Shown in pieces: positions 33,856-48,400 of a stretch of 64,000 nt of DNA. How positions within the stretch are numbered: position 1 is the stretch's first letter; each line of letters begins with the position of its first letter. The translations under genes and the position numbers were made by a program. Origin of the DNA: Brachionus manjavacas (Eukaryota; Rotifera; Eurotatoria; Ploima; Brachionidae); assembly GCA_019054805.1 (NCBI GenBank), contig JAHQIY010000005.1, positions 3,641,501 to 3,705,500 on the forward strand, read 5' to 3'. Below the pieces are notes generated by a model that made no database searches, was not told where the DNA came from, and saw nothing but the letters and a program-made list of their open reading frames with translations.

Positions 33856-34900
33856 TGAAATTTTGAATGTTGTTTATATTGGAGCCGATTTGGTTTATGA
33901 TCCTCTTTTAAATAGAATTCGAAAAAAAGATATTCATTTAATTGATTCACTAAAAACTCTTAGTTTACACTCATTTGATTCTTTGCTTTTAGATAACGAT
34001 ACTTTACTTTGCTCAACTAAACTATCAAATAAAAGTGGATTTATGTCTGTTTACCAGAGAGGACTGGGAGAATTGTTGAGTCTAAATTTCCCAAATGAGA
34101 ATATCGAACAAAAACTTAATTGTTGCATGCAAAATTTGGATAGAAATTTTGAAAGCCTAAGACAAAGATTCCACAATTGGTCAAAGGGATCAACAGAAGA
34201 TTCATTTTATGACATGGATCAAATTTCCTTTCTAGAAAAAAAAAATTTGCCAAATGATCATGTAGCGGCAAATAAAAATAATAGTTTGAGTGAGGAAAAA
34301 TTATACAAACAAAGAATTTTGCAAATTATTAGTAAACTACCTGGTATAAATAGACCTAATGAGTATCATATAAGAAAAAAATATAAAAGTAATATGTCAT
34401 CTGATAGATTGATCGAGATCGGTAAAAAAGCCGAAACATTTTTTTATCACTTTCTAAATTTTATCTACCCCGGATCGTTTGAATGGGTTTCATCGTTAAA
34501 AAAAGGAATTTTTATCAATAATTTTGGCTTTGATGATAGATTAGGCTATGATTTTGTAGTCAACTTTGATAATAAGAAAATATTTTCGCCACAAGGCAAA
34601 AAGTGTTTAATTGAAGTAAAAGGATTCGGCGATGAATGGCAAGGAAATTTTTTCTTTACTAAAAAACAATTAAATGCATTTAAACTTGCTGAAAAAGCTG
34701 ATGATACAGATTATATAATTGTCGTAATAGATAATTTAAACAATTTGTCTAAGGCAAGAATAGCGGAGATTTTTTGCCTAAATGAAAATCCAGATATTTT
34801 GCGTCTCGAATCAGAAGTCTTTAAAGCAAGTATTTATCTGAGAACAAGTGACTTTGGGTCTTCGAGCAATTTTTCGTCATTGTCAGATATTTTAAATTGA
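33856..34900 (+). pseudogene. 3' fragment of NO VEIN-like gene, copy C
   Basis: Begins inside exon 2 (equivalent to 23816 in copy B), six bases after the Helitron CTAG end. The frame is open to the natural stop, encoding about 345 residues: the last part of the central region and the whole DUF3883 domain with GYDFVV and IEVKG. There is no ATPase domain and no native promoter; the first in-frame ATG is at 34041 (MSVYQRG). It could only be expressed by read-through from the Helitron or from a cryptic promoter. Confidence 0.85.
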
Positions 34901-35410
34901 ATTTTAGCTTTTCTATGTAGCTTGAAAATAATTCAAAATTTATCTTCAATTTTTTATTGTTAAAAAGACGGTGCTCTTTCCCATTAAAACTTAATTTTGA
35001 AGATAAAGAAAATTAAATAAAAAATTAAAAAATCCATTTTTTGTAGAATTTTTTATTGACTTTTTGAGAGAAAATTCGTATAAAACATAATTGATTATAA
35101 AAGTTACCTTACAACTTTAGTTTTACAATAAGATCGTTCGTAATAAGAGTAGAGTTTCACTACGGCATGGTGGGGATTATATAAACACTAAAAGGCGTAT
35201 TGTTTGTTCAAAATGTGAATCTTCAGACCTTTTTTAATAAAAAAATAAAAAATTTTAAACACATTCTTTATTGAGTTATAACAGAATTCAGAGATCGAAT
35301 TTATATGATATATATGAGATGAATAAAACTCTGAAAAATCTTCTGGACCGGACACAATGCATCCTTTGATGCTTAAATATAGCAATAAAGCATTCTCTTT
35401 TGCGTTTTAA
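34901..35410 (+). other. Flank plus 88-bp LINE scrap before Helitron 2
   Basis: Same as 24861-25370: about 420 bp of gene flank, then the LINE scrap at 35323-35410 ending TTTTAA at the Helitron 5' end. No gene. Confidence 0.85.
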
Positions 35411-36756
35411 TCCTCTTATATATAATTACGAAAAAAAGTTGTTTGTTTGATTGTGTAACCAACTTTGCAAATAAGCGTCGGAGACCGAAGGTCGACGGCG
35501 CGTTTTGCACCTCTTGATGTCCCATTCTGACGAAAATTGCCAACTCGCCATGTCGTTGCAATGGAAGTCTATGGGCCCTTGGGAAAAAATTGGTCTAATA
35601 ATGAATTTGCGAATTGAGGGGATATTAAAGTGTTTTTCGGGTAAATCGAGTGTGTTGATTACGAATATGACCTTTGTTTTTCATTTGGAGTTGAAGGAGG
35701 GCCGTGGGGGTTATTTTTAGGCTTTTTGGGCAATTTAAACGAATGTGTAGAGGCCGTATTGCAACGACATGGCGATTTTCTTACGAAATCTGAATTATGG
35801 ACATAAAATTACTCAGAAATGGTTTTTAAGTTGGTATGCCTTTGAAAGGCGGGAGCTGTAGACGCTCCTGTTCAATTTTTGCCTTAAATTAAGTCTGAGT
35901 GAAAAAAAGTGGGAATAAAGTTTTCTGTACAAATCGATGCTGCTGATTACGAATATGTGCTTTGTCTTTGCGTAGGTGTTGAAAGCGGGGCGTGGAGGCT
36001 GTTTATGAATTTTTTGGGATTTAATCGAGTGTATAGGGTGCGTAATGCAATGAATCTTTATTTGAAAATTTATAAAAATTTGAATAATCTTCCCAAAAAT
36101 AAATTGATATTTATTTTAATGGACTTTAAAAATTTTAAAGAAATTGTTAACTTTATATTATTTTTTTCAATTTTAAAAATTTAAATCTTTAATATATTTT
36201 AAAGATTGTAAAATTTCAAAATCACAATATTTATTACAAATTCGAATTTTTATTAAATTAGTAATTAATAACTTATATTTTTTTTTGGATAAAAATGTTT
36301 AATTTCAAAAATTACGAAATATTAATTTAATTATAATTAAGTTTATCATTAAATTAAATGATTTATTTAAACCTTATACAGTTTTTAAAATTATTTTATT
36401 TTTTTGTATAGTAAAATTTAAATGTTAGAAATTTTTTTAATATAAATTGGTTTTTAAAGTTTTGAAAAAAATGTGTTCATTATTTTAAAAAATTTAAATC
36501 CATTGAATTATTATTTCGAATTAATTATTTATTATTAAGTTTTGTTTAAATATTTCCTTCCTCTATTTAAATAAATTTTTATTATTATTTTTAACAAATA
36601 TTTTAATATTATTTTTTAATTATTAAAAAAATTTTTTTGAAGTTTAAATCATTATTAATGATCTTATCAAATTATTAAAATTTTCAATCAAAATATATTA
36701 ATTTATTTTTTAATATTAGACAATAGAACAATCAAATATTTACCAAATAAATTAAA

Positions 36757-39700
36757 ATGCCACCAAGTAATCAAATTATTGTAAATTACTTTTTAATATT
36801 TATATCTTAATAGAAACCGTATTTTCAACAAACGATGATGAGACAATAAAAGAGTTGTTCAGTCTTTGCACCGTAAATGCTTGGTCTAATTTAGAAATGG
36901 AACGTCAGTTCCAGCAACGAACAAGTCGAAGACTAACTTTTAAGACCTTAAAAGCGAGATTTAATGGTAAAATATTAATTTTGATAGAGTTAAAATTAAA
37001 CATTTTATTTTAGTAATTATCCAAGCATTGGAACAACCACTGGAACAAACCAATAATAATCAGCGTCCAGGAACATCGGCATCATTTGCAACTCAAGTTA
37101 CAATAAGTGAGGCTGAGCCAATGAGTATTCAACATGAGTGCCAACTTGATCATCAGATGACTTCTTTGAATCACCAAGAAGCTATTGCTGATATGACCTC
37201 AGAGCTTGAACTTAGTTACTTTTTTATATATGTAAAGTATAATTATATTAATTGTGTTCTTTAGGTCTTAGTTTTTCTCAACAAGACGAAACATCAGATT
37301 TTAATTTAAATGAGACTGTAAATACCCCTGAAACATCAAATTTGAGACGACCTGGCAAACCAACAAGTTCGAGGCAAAGGAGAAGATCGCCATTAACTAT
37401 TGAATCGGTGAACAGACTAAACGAGATTCCGCTGATTAATAATAGACTATCAGCTACAACTCCGATTCGTACAAGAAGAAATTTAACCATTCAACTTGAA
37501 CGGATGGGCACAGCTTCATTTGGGGAAGCACAAAGAGTGATTATCACGAGAGCGATGCGCGAAAGAATTAGACGCGCAAATAAGAGTGATGACCAAACTC
37601 AAGAACGTTTATTATCTCATTTAAATCGTCAACCTGTCTTAAGGGCTAATGAAACACCTAATACAGATAATCGTCTTTCTCTTCAGGTTGAGAGACAGAG
37701 AAATCGATTAGCAAACGAGACTCCTGAAGTAGCAAATAATCGTGTATCTATTGAGGCTGAGAGGCAAAGAAATCGTCGAGCAAATGAGACTGCTGAGCAG
37801 CGCGAGAAACGGTTAATGTATCAAAGAGACTACCGAGCTCGCATCAGAGAGAACGAAACGCCCGAAGAACGTTTACATAGACTCGGTTTAGTTAATGAAA
37901 GAAGGCGTGAAAACCGAATTAATCGTCCTTTTTATATGGAATGGAATATAGATAGGGAAAATGCGATTGAAATTGACAATCAAGGCCAGTTGGAACATGC
38001 CTGCCAATATTGCAATGCCTTATACTGGCCAAAGGAAGTCAATCGAAGCGGCAATTACATTCTTTGTTGTGAAAGGAACAAGATTGTAGTGCCAATTATT
38101 GATCAATTTCATCCGACATTAATTCAGTTAGTAAATCCAGTTAACGATGCACAATGGCAATTAAGCGCAGAGTTTATGATGAATATACGCCAATACAACT
38201 CACTTTTTGCAATGGCAGCGGTAAAGTCAAATTTTGATCCCGAAGACTTGGATAATGTTCTAAATGATATGACACGTTTCAATGAAAGGCGTAATAATCG
38301 ATTGCCTTATCTTTATAAAGTACATGGTTCTGTTTACTACCGCATCCCTCCAATGTTTAATGGACCTAATGGTAATTTGAATCTAAGAGCTGCACAGTAT
38401 CTTATGTTAGATTCAGATCGAGCTATTGTTGAAAGTATGCTTGTGAATGGGACTAAAAGCGGTCTAAATATTAATGAAGATATTGTTCAACTTTTAAATC
38501 AGATGATGACTAACTCAAATCCACTCAAGCAGTTATTTTTGACTAATCGCGAAGTTCTTCATCAGCAAAATCAACAAGATCCTTTTACTGTTCAAATGTG
38601 GATTACCCGATTTGTTCCGCATAATGTCAATGTACCGGTTAATGCAAGCGGAAGAAGACAAATTGCTGATTTTGCAGTGAACGGTGAAATTGCAGCCGTT
38701 TTTAACGATCAAGACGGTTTGCCTGACGATGGAGTGATTGTTTATGCCCAAGCAAGACAACTAAATTTGCCTCTAATAAATATTGTACCACAACGTCCAA
38801 ATAACCATATGCAAAGCATTGACTTGAGGAACCCAAATTGTGATCCTATGTGTTTTCCATTGCTTTTTCCATATGGTGAATCTGGCTATGATGAACGTTA
38901 TCAACATAATCAAGTTCATTTGACTACAAATTCAAGAGTTACTTTGAAAGAATTTTACAAGCATCGTTTACACTTTCGATTGAATTGTCACAATTCTATT
39001 TTTAAAATGAGCAAATTATTTCAAGAATATGTGGTTAGGGCATGGATTAAAATAGAAAAGAACAATTTAAAATTTCTTCGTATGAATCAAGCACGTTTAA
39101 GAATAATGGACTATCGGGGCATAATGGATCGTGTTAATGGTAATTATAATCTTGAAGAAAGAATTGGAAGGGCTTATATTCTACCATCGACGTTTGATGG
39201 CAGTGATAGAGCCATGAAACAACATTATTTCGATGCATTGGAATTAGTTGGAAGATTTGGTAAAGCCGATTACTTTATAACATTTACGTCAAATCCCAGC
39301 TGGCCTGAACTTCAACAAACTCTGGCTGCAGGTCAGCCATATTTATCTCGGCCTGACATGTGTTCCAGAATGTACAATTTGAAGTTCCGTGAGTTCTGGA
39401 ACGATCTGAACACCGAACACAAGATAGGAGTGGTAGAGGCTTATGTTCGAGTGAAGGAATATCAAAAGAGAGGACTTCCACATGATCATATGCTGTTGTG
39501 GATGCGAGAAAACGATAAACCATCCACTCCGGAACTAATCGATCAGGTTATATGCGCCGAAATTCCAGATCCCGTTACTGACAGAGAGTTATACGAGCTT
39601 GTAAAATCAAAAATGATCCATGGACCGTGCTTGCCAAATAGCTCATGTATGAAGCAATTTGGTAACCGTTGCTCAAAAGGATTTCCAAAGCATTACAGTG

Positions 39701-42700
39701 AAACAACGGTCATGAGATTAAATAACTATCCACTGTATCGGAGACGGAATAATGATAGAATGGTAACGGTGAGAGGCCATGTACTTGATAACAGATATGT
39801 GATTCCATATAATCCTGCGATGCTCAAAAAGTTTCAATGCCATATTAATTTGGAATATTGTGGCAATTTGAGTTCGATGAAATATATCTTCAATTATGTG
39901 TGCAAAGGAAATGATCGTGTCAATGTTCAAGCTCATGGTATGAATAACAATATGCCTTTTGCAAATCGAGGACTTACACGAGACGAGTTTGTACAGATGA
40001 ATCAACGTCAAACTGTTGACAATAGGCAAATCGATTTTATTGAGAATGATGATTATGATGTTCAAATTAATCATGATGTTGACAATAATTTAGCTATGGA
40101 AGATGATGAGAATGATAATCAAGTTGCAAATCATGATGAAGGTGAAAATGGTCGTGATCAAGAAAATGATAACATAACTGATAATGGTGACAATGTTCAA
40201 GCCGCTAACAATGGTCAAAATAATGATGAAATCTATGATGAGATCAGGACATATGAGCGGAAGAGATATGTCAGTTCAATTGAAGCTTTCGATAAGATTA
40301 TTGGCTTCAAACGTCATGAGATATCTCATACTGTTATTCATTTGTTAATTCATCTTGAGAACCGGCAAAATGTTGTTTTTGTTCAAAACAATATTCAACA
40401 AGTGGCTAACAATGTACCAAGAACAATGTTGACCGAATTTTTTGAATTGAACACACGTAGCCAGCGTGCAAACCAATATCTTTACAAAGAAATAGTCATC
40501 CATTATCGATTTGATGCGATTAACAAACAATGGATTGAACGTGTTCAAGTGAACAGGGCTGAAAGAATAATTGGCCGTATACCTTTTATTCATCCAAATA
40601 ATCGAGAGCTCTTTCATTTGAAGCTATTGTTGTTACACGTTCGAGGACCTAATTCTTATTTGTACTTAAAAACTGTTGATGGACAAGTGTATGCTACATT
40701 TGAAGAGGCTGCCCGTGCGCGTAATCTTGTTGAAAACAATCAACAATGGTACACAATTTTGGAAGAGATTTGTCGAGCTGAACTACCATATAGGATAAGG
40801 TAAATATATTTATTAAGGAATTTTAATTCTACTTTATTTATTGTCTTTTAATTAGATTTTTGTATGTATCAATTTTATATCACAATAATCCTGCCAACCC
40901 GAATGCATTCGAACTGTGGGAAGCATTTAAAGATCCAATGTCTGAGGACTACAGACATGAAATTGGTGATGCCAAATATCATAAGGCACTTGGTGTAAGA
41001 AATCAAACAAATTTTGGAAATAAATAAATAATTAAATTTGCTTTTTTTTAGCACATTAGATTTATATTGGAGTCTTTTGGCAAGGTGTTAGAGGACTTCG
41101 ATTTGCCAATTCCAGATGATCGTGGTTTGCAGTGGCGCACCAGAGATATGCCACCAAATATGGGAGAATTAACTCCTGAACAACATACAGAAAGGGCACA
41201 TCATCTGAATTTGACACTCAACATTCAACAAAGGGTAAATTTTTGACATTATTTTTTACTTTTTTCATTTAATTCATTTAGAATGCGATCGATGTTGTTT
41301 TAGAAGCTGTTAATAGCAATGACCCAGGATTAAATAAAAGTTTTTTCTTGGACGGTCCAGGAGGCACTGGAAAAACATATGTTATTAATGTAATTTTCAA
41401 AAATTTTTTATTTAAACAAATATATATTTAATTCTTTGATTTTGAAGCTATTGTTTCATCGATTGAAACAACATAATATGAAAATGATTGCTACAGCTTT
41501 TACCGGAATCGCTTCTTCGCTGTTGATTGGTGGTGGCCGTACAATGCACTCCAGATTTAAAATACCCATTCCTACTCATATGGGTGTTACAAGTAACATC
41601 ATGGTGCATTCTGAACAAGCCCAAGAACTTCGAGAATGCCGATTATTTGTTATTGACGAGGCTTCAATGGTCTCCAGAGCAATGTTGGAGTGCGTTGATC
41701 GTTTGTTACGCGACATTATGCAGCAACCCAATATTCCTTTTGGCGGCAAACCAATACTGTTAACTGGCGACTTTAGACAATGTTGTCCAGTGTCGGACAA
41801 TGAAAATATTGAAGCTGGCATACTAATGTGTCTAAAAAATTCTCCATTATGGCCGTTGTTTACCCAACTCGTATTGACCGAAAACGTGAGGGCTGATCCC
41901 AATGAACATGAGTTTAAGAACTGGCTTATGGATATTGGAAACGGCCGAAGTCGTATTTACGATGGTCAATATATGGTAAAGCTTCCCGATAGAGTTGTAT
42001 GCAGAAACAATATTGTAAATCAAGTGTTTGGCGATGTTCCTTTAAACTTGGATCAACAAAATCGTTTGAATAATGCAATTTTGTGTCCAACTAACAGAGA
42101 CTCACTTGAAATCAATGAAGTTATTTTGGAAAGATTGGTTGGTGATAATCATGAATATTTGTCAGCAACAAGCATAGTAAATCGTCAGACTGGAATTGTT
42201 GATGATGTTGACGATAATCCAATCGAGGAAGCATTAAGAGCAACACCAAACGGATTCCCACCACACAAATTGAACATCAAAGTGGGAGCTATTGTTATGC
42301 TCATAAAAAATTGGTCTGTTGCATTTGGATTGTGCAATGGTACTCGATTACGTGTAACTCAATGCAATCAGTTCAGTATCAGATGTTCTGTGTTGACTGG
42401 ACCTCAACAAGGTCATGAATTCGTTTTGCCACGAACTGAATTCAGATCAAATCAAACTGATGCTGGTGTTTGGCTCCGTCGGATTCAATTTCCGTTCCGA
42501 CTGTCATTTGCTATGACTATAAATAAATCTCAGGGCCAAACATTCAATAATGTTGGTTTGCTACTTCGCCAACCAGTGTTTTCACATGGTCAACTGTATG
42601 TAGCTGCTTCGAGAGTCCGTAACTTTGATTCGCTATGTATTTTGGTAGACACACATTTATATGGTTCAAATCGACAAGGTGAACTGAAACTTACTCGAAA

Positions 42701-42752
42701 TGACAATGGTGTTTATACAAGAAATGTGGTTTTCAGAGAAATTTTGAATTAA
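36757..42752 (+). CDS. Helitron 2 Rep/PIF1-like helicase, intact (about 1,877 aa)
   Basis: Exons 36757-36766, 36814-36966, 37014-37214, 37265-40799, 40856-40994, 41052-41234, 41282-41389 and 41448-42752 total 5,634 nt, a whole number of codons. The ATG (MPPK...) is the only start giving matching phases. The N-terminal part (about 150-330) is Arg-rich with repeated 'RANET.E' units, followed by a zinc-binding CQYC...CC cluster. The Rep nuclease has FITFTSNPSWPE (about 790), the HUH motif PHDHMLLWM (about 863) and the two-tyrosine motif KYIFNYVCKG (about 993). The PIF1-like helicase has Walker A GPGGTGKT (about 1430), Walker B VIDEAS (about 1511), GGKPILLTGDFRQ, TINKSQGQTF and QLYVAASRV. Rep nicks and joins single strands at the ends; the helicase unwinds the donor strand. 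Asp in the middle of HUH is not the hydrophobic residue of the general motif. Confidence 0.93.
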
Positions 42753-42947
42753 ACTCTAAATTTAATATTTATATATTTTTCAATAAATATATTAAAAATA
42801 AAATTTATTAAATCAACTTCAAATTTTAAATAATTATTTTTTAGTCAACAAAATTTTAATTTCATTCTAATACAGTACCGATTTGACAAGTGGATTTTTA
42901 ACGTAAATTTACGTAAATTTACGTAAAATTACTTTGTAACAAATTGG

Positions 42948-43314
42948 AAATTTACGTATATTTACGTAAATTAACGTAAAAATTGGTAAAAATGAAAATG
43001 CCAAAAAAAGCCCGATTTTTTGAATTTTTTATTATTTTCTAATAAATTTTGAAAAAATTAGTTTCTATTTATTATCAAATTTTACCAAAAGTTATTTTTT
43101 TACTAATTTTGCGTAAATTTATGTAAATAATGGTAAAATATGGTAAAATATGGTAAAAAAAATACTTTTTGATAAAATTTGATTTAATAAATAGAAACTA
43201 ATTTTTTAAAAAATTATTAGAAAATAATAAAAAATTCAAAAAATCTGGCTTTTTTTTGGCATTTTCATTTTTACCAATTTTTACGTAAATTTACGTAAAT
43301 ATACGTAAAATTAC
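42948..43314. repeat. Long inverted repeat in Helitron 2
   Basis: Counterpart of 32908-33273, differing by A/T-run lengths. Confidence 0.85.
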
Positions 43315-43895
43315 TTTTTATATTCACATGTGTCTAAATCTCAAAAAATCTGGACTAAAAATTAAAAACAGATATGAATTAATTTTTAACCTTTCCCTTT
43401 ATTCAATTTACATTAGAAGACCATTTTTATTTTATAAACATTTAACAAATTAAAAAAAAACAACATAAATTTACCTAAAAAACTAATTCAGATAAAAGAA
43501 ATATAATCATAATTTCAAATATTGGTAATTTTTTTGTTGTGGAAAAAAATGGAAAAATGCAAATAAATCGCAGAGCTTAAAAAGTTGTTGTTTCGCTCTA
43601 TAATTGCCCGAAAAGTACAATTTTTACATTCAAAAACTCATGAAGAATTAATTTAAAATAATTTATTAAAATTTTATCAAGTAAAATAATCAATGTCTTT
43701 GGCAAAACTTACTTGAACATCAGAATTAAAATTTCTTAGTATTGTAATCTCTTTATCACTTAATAGAGACCTTGATCAGTGATTAAAATCGCAAATAAAA
43801 TAGTCCAATTAGCGAAGCAGCTAGGACCTGTATAAAATCTGCAAGATTTTAGTTCTATCTCGGAGGAATAGAAAGGCAGATAGAGCTAGTAGATA

Positions 43896-44940
43896 TGAAA
43901 TTTTGAATGTTGTTTATATTGGAGCCGATTTGGTTTATGATCCTCTTTTAAATAGAATTCGAAAAAAAGATATTCATTTAATTGATTCACTAAAAACTCT
44001 TAGTTTACACTCATTTGATTCTTTGCTTTTAGATAACGATACTTTACTTTGCTCAACTAAACTATCAAATAAAAGTGGATTTATGTCTGTTTACCAGAGA
44101 GGACTGGGAGAATTGTTGAGTCTAAATTTCCCAAATGAGAATATCGAACAAAAACTTAATTGTTGCATGCAAAATTTGGATAGAAATTTTGAAAGCCTAA
44201 GACAAAGATTCCACAATTGGTCAAAGGGATCAACAGAAGATTCATTTTATGACATGGATCAAATTTCCTTTCTAGAAAAAAAAAATTTGCCAAATGATCA
44301 TGTAGCGGCAAATAAAAATAATAGTTTGAGTGAGGAAAAATTATACAAACAAAGAATTTTGCAAATTATTAGTAAACTACCTGGTATAAATAGACCTAAT
44401 GAGTATCATATAAGAAAAAAATATAAAAGTAATATGTCATCTGATAGATTGATCGAGATCGGTAAAAAAGCCGAAACATTTTTTTATCACTTTCTAAATT
44501 TTATCTACCCCGGATCGTTTGAATGGGTTTCATCGTTAAAAAAAGGAATTTTTATCAATAATTTTGGCTTTGATGATAGATTAGGCTATGATTTTGTAGT
44601 CAACTTTGATAATAAGAAAATATTTTCGCCACATGGCAAAAAGTGTTTAATTGAAGTAAAAGGATTCGGCGATGAATGGCAAGGAAATTTTTTCTTTACT
44701 AAAAAACAATTAAATGCATTTAAACTTGCTGAAAAAGCTGATGATACAGATTATATAATTGTCGTAATAGATAATTTAAACAATTTGTCTAAGGCAAGAA
44801 TAGCGGAGATTTTTGCCTAAATGAAAATCCAGATATTTTGCGTCTCGAATCAGAAGTCTTTAAAGCAAGTATTTATCTGAGAACAAGTGACTTTGGGTCT
44901 TCGAGCAATTTTTCGTCATTGTCAGATATTTTAAATTGAA
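43896..44940 (+). pseudogene. 3' fragment of NO VEIN-like gene, copy D
   Basis: As copy C, but T5 instead of T6 at 44810-44814 shifts the frame and stops it at 44820, removing the last 40 residues after the DUF3883 core. It carries His (CATGGC) where B, C and F have Gln, shared with A and E. Confidence 0.85.
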
Positions 44941-45448
44941 TTTTAGCTTTTCTATGTAGCTTGAAAATAATTCAAAATTTATCTTCAATTTTTTATTGTT
45001 AAAAAGACGGTGCTCTTTCCCATTAAAACTTAATTTTGAAGATAAAGAAAATTAAATAAAAAATTAAAAAATCCATTTTTTGTAGAATTTTTATTGACTT
45101 TTTGAGAGAAAATTCGTATAAAACATAATTGATTATAAAAGTTACCTTACAACTTTAGTTTTACAATAAGATCGTTCGTAATAAGAGTAGAGTTTCACTA
45201 CGGCATGGTGGGGATTATATAAACACTAAAAGGCGTATTGTTTGTTCAAAATGTGAATCTTCAGACCTTTTTTAATAAAAAAATAAAAAATTTTAAACAC
45301 ATTCTTTATTGAGTTATAACAGAATTCAGAGATCGAATTTATATGATATATATGAGATGAATAAAACTCTGAAAAATCTTCTGGACCGGACACAATGCAT
45401 CCTTTGATGCTTAAATATAGCAATAAAGCATTCTCTTTTGCGTTTTAA
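44941..45448 (+). other. Flank plus LINE scrap before Helitron 3
   Basis: Gene flank, then the LINE scrap at 45361-45448. Shares a one-T shorter run (GTAGAATTTTTATTG) with the flank of copy E. No gene. Confidence 0.85.
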
Positions 45449-48400
45449 TCCTCTTATATATAATTACGAAAAAAGTTGTTTGTTTGATTGTGTAACCAAC
45501 TTTGCAAATAAGCGTCGGAGACCGAAGGTCGACGGCGCGTTTTGCACCTCTTGATGTCCCATTCTGACGAAAATTGCCAACTCGCCATGTCGTTGCAATG
45601 GAAGTCTATGGGCCCTTGGGAAAAAATTGGTCTAATAATGAATTTGCGAATTGAGGGGATATTAAAGTGTTTTTCGGGTAAATCGAGTGTGTTGATTACG
45701 AATATGACCTTTGTTTTTCATTTGGAGTTGAAGGAGGGCCGTGGGGGTTATTTTTAGGCTTTTTGGGCAATTTAAACGAATGTGTAGAGGCCGTATTGCA
45801 ACGACATGGCGATTTTCTTACGAAATCTGAATTATGGACATAAAATTACTCAGAAATGGTTTTTAAGTTGGTATGCCTTTGAAAGGCGGGAGCTGTAGAC
45901 GCTCCTGTTCAATTTTTGCCTTAAATTAAGTCTGAGTGAAAAAAAAGTGGGAATAAAGTTTTTTCTGTACAAATCGATGCTGCTGATTACGAATATGTGC
46001 TTTGTCTTTGCGTAGGTGTTGAAAGCGGGGCGTGGAGGCTGTTTATGAATTTTTTTGGGATTTAATCGAGTGTATAGGGTGCGTAATGCAATGAATCTTT
46101 ATTTGAAAATTTATAAAAATTTGAATAATCTTCCCAAAAATAAATTGATATTTATTTTAATGGACTTTAAAAATTTTAAAGAAATTGTTAACTTTATATT
46201 ATTTTTTTTCAATTTTAAAAATTTAAATCTTTAATATATTTTAAAGATTGTAAAATTTCAAAATCACAATATTTATTACAAATTCGAATTTTTATTAAAT
46301 TAGTAATTAATAACTTATATTTTTTTTTGGATAAAAATGTTTAATTTCAAAAATTACGAAATATTAATTTAATTATAATTAAGTTTATCATTAAATTAAA
46401 TGATTTATTTAAACCTTATACAGTTTTTAAAATTATTTTATTTTTTTGTATAGTAAAATTTAAATGTTAGAAATTTTTTTTTTAATATAAATTGGTTTTT
46501 AAAGTTTTGAAAAAAATGTGTTCATTATTTTAAAAAATTTAAATCCATTGAATTATTATTTCGAATTAATTATTTATTATTAAGTTTTGTTTAAATATTT
46601 CCTTCCTCTATTTAAATAAATTTTTATTATTATTTTTAACAAATATTTTAATATTATTTTTTAATTATTAAAAAAAATTTTTTTGAAGTTTAAATCATTA
46701 TTAATGATCTTATCAAATTATTAAAATTTTCAATCAAAATATATTAATTTATTTTTTAATATTAGACAATAGAACAATCAAATATTTACCAAATAAATTA
46801 AAATGCCACCAAGTAATCAAATTATTGTAAATTACTTTTTAATATTTATATCTTAATAGAAACCGTATTTTCAACAAACGATGATGAGACAATAAAAGAG
46901 TTGTTCAGTCTTTGCACCGTAAATGCTTGGTCTAATTTAGAAATGGAACGTCAGTTCCAGCAACGAACAAGTCGAAGACTAACTTTTAAGACCTTAAAAG
47001 CGAGATTTAATGGTAAAATATTAATTTTGATAGAGTTAAAATTAAACATTTTATTTTAGTAATTATCCAAGCATTGGAACAACCACTGGAACAAACCAAT
47101 AATAATCAGCGTCCAGGAACATCGGCATCATTTGCAACTCAAGTTACAATAAGTGAGGCTGAGCCAATGAGTATTCAACATGAGTGCCAACTTGATCATC
47201 AGATGACTTCTTTGAATCACCAAGAAGCTATTGCTGATATGACCTCAGAGCTTGAACTTAGTTACTTTTTTATATATGTAAAGTATAATTATATTAATTG
47301 TGTTCTTTAGGTCTTAGTTTTTCTCAACAAGACGAAACATCAGATTTTAATTTAAATGAGACTGTAAATACCCCTGAAACATCAAATTTGAGACGACCTG
47401 GCAAACCAACAAGTTCGAGGCAAAGGAGAAGATCGCCATTAACTATTGAATCGGTGAACAGACTAAACGAGATTCCGCTGATTAATAATAGACTATCAGC
47501 TACAACTCCGATTCGTACAAGAAGAAATTTAACCATTCAACTTGAACGGATGGGCACAGCTTCATTTGGGGAAGCACAAAGAGTGATTATCACGAGAGCG
47601 ATGCGCGAAAGAATTAGACGCGCAAATAAGAGTGATGACCAAACTCAAGAACGTTTATTATCTCATTTAAATCGTCAACCTGTCTTAAGGGCTAATGAAA
47701 CACCTAATACAGATAATCGTCTTTCTCTTCAGGTTGAGAGACAGAGAAATCGATTAGCAAACGAGACTCCTGAAGTAGCAAATAATCGTGTATCTATTGA
47801 GGCTGAGAGGCAAAGAAATCGTCGAGCAAATGAGACTGCTGAGCAGCGCGAGAAACGGTTAATGTATCAAAGAGACTACCGAGCTCGCATCAGAGAGAAC
47901 GAAACGCCCGAAGAACGTTTACATAGACTCGGTTTAGTTAATGAAAGAAGGCGTGAAAACCGAATTAATCGTCCTTTTTATATGGAATGGAATATAGATA
48001 GGGAAAATGCGATTGAAATTGACAATCAAGGCCAGTTGGAACATGCCTGCCAATATTGCAATGCCTTATACTGGCCAAAGGAAGTCAATCGAAGCGGCAA
48101 TTACATTCTTTGTTGTGAAAGGAACAAGATTGTAGTGCCAATTATTGATCAATTTCATCCGACATTAATTCAGTTAGTAAATCCAGTTAACGATGCACAA
48201 TGGCAATTAAGCGCAGAGTTTATGATGAATATACGCCAATACAACTCACTTTTTGCAATGGCAGCGGTAAAGTCAAATTTTGATCCCGAAGACTTGGATA
48301 ATGTTCTAAATGATATGACACGTTTCAATGAAAGGCGTAATAATCGATTGCCTTATCTTTATAAAGTACATGGTTCTGTTTACTACCACGTCCCTCCAAT

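Larger units (their letters stand above)
35411..43889 (+). mobile_element. Helitron 2 (8,479 bp), putatively autonomous
   Basis: Ends TC (35411) and CTAG (43886-43889), the same length as element 1. It has the same 5' hairpin, 18-bp inverted repeat, direct repeats, Rep-helicase gene and 3' foldback. It is the only element in the window whose whole gene reads without interruption. Confidence 0.92.
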
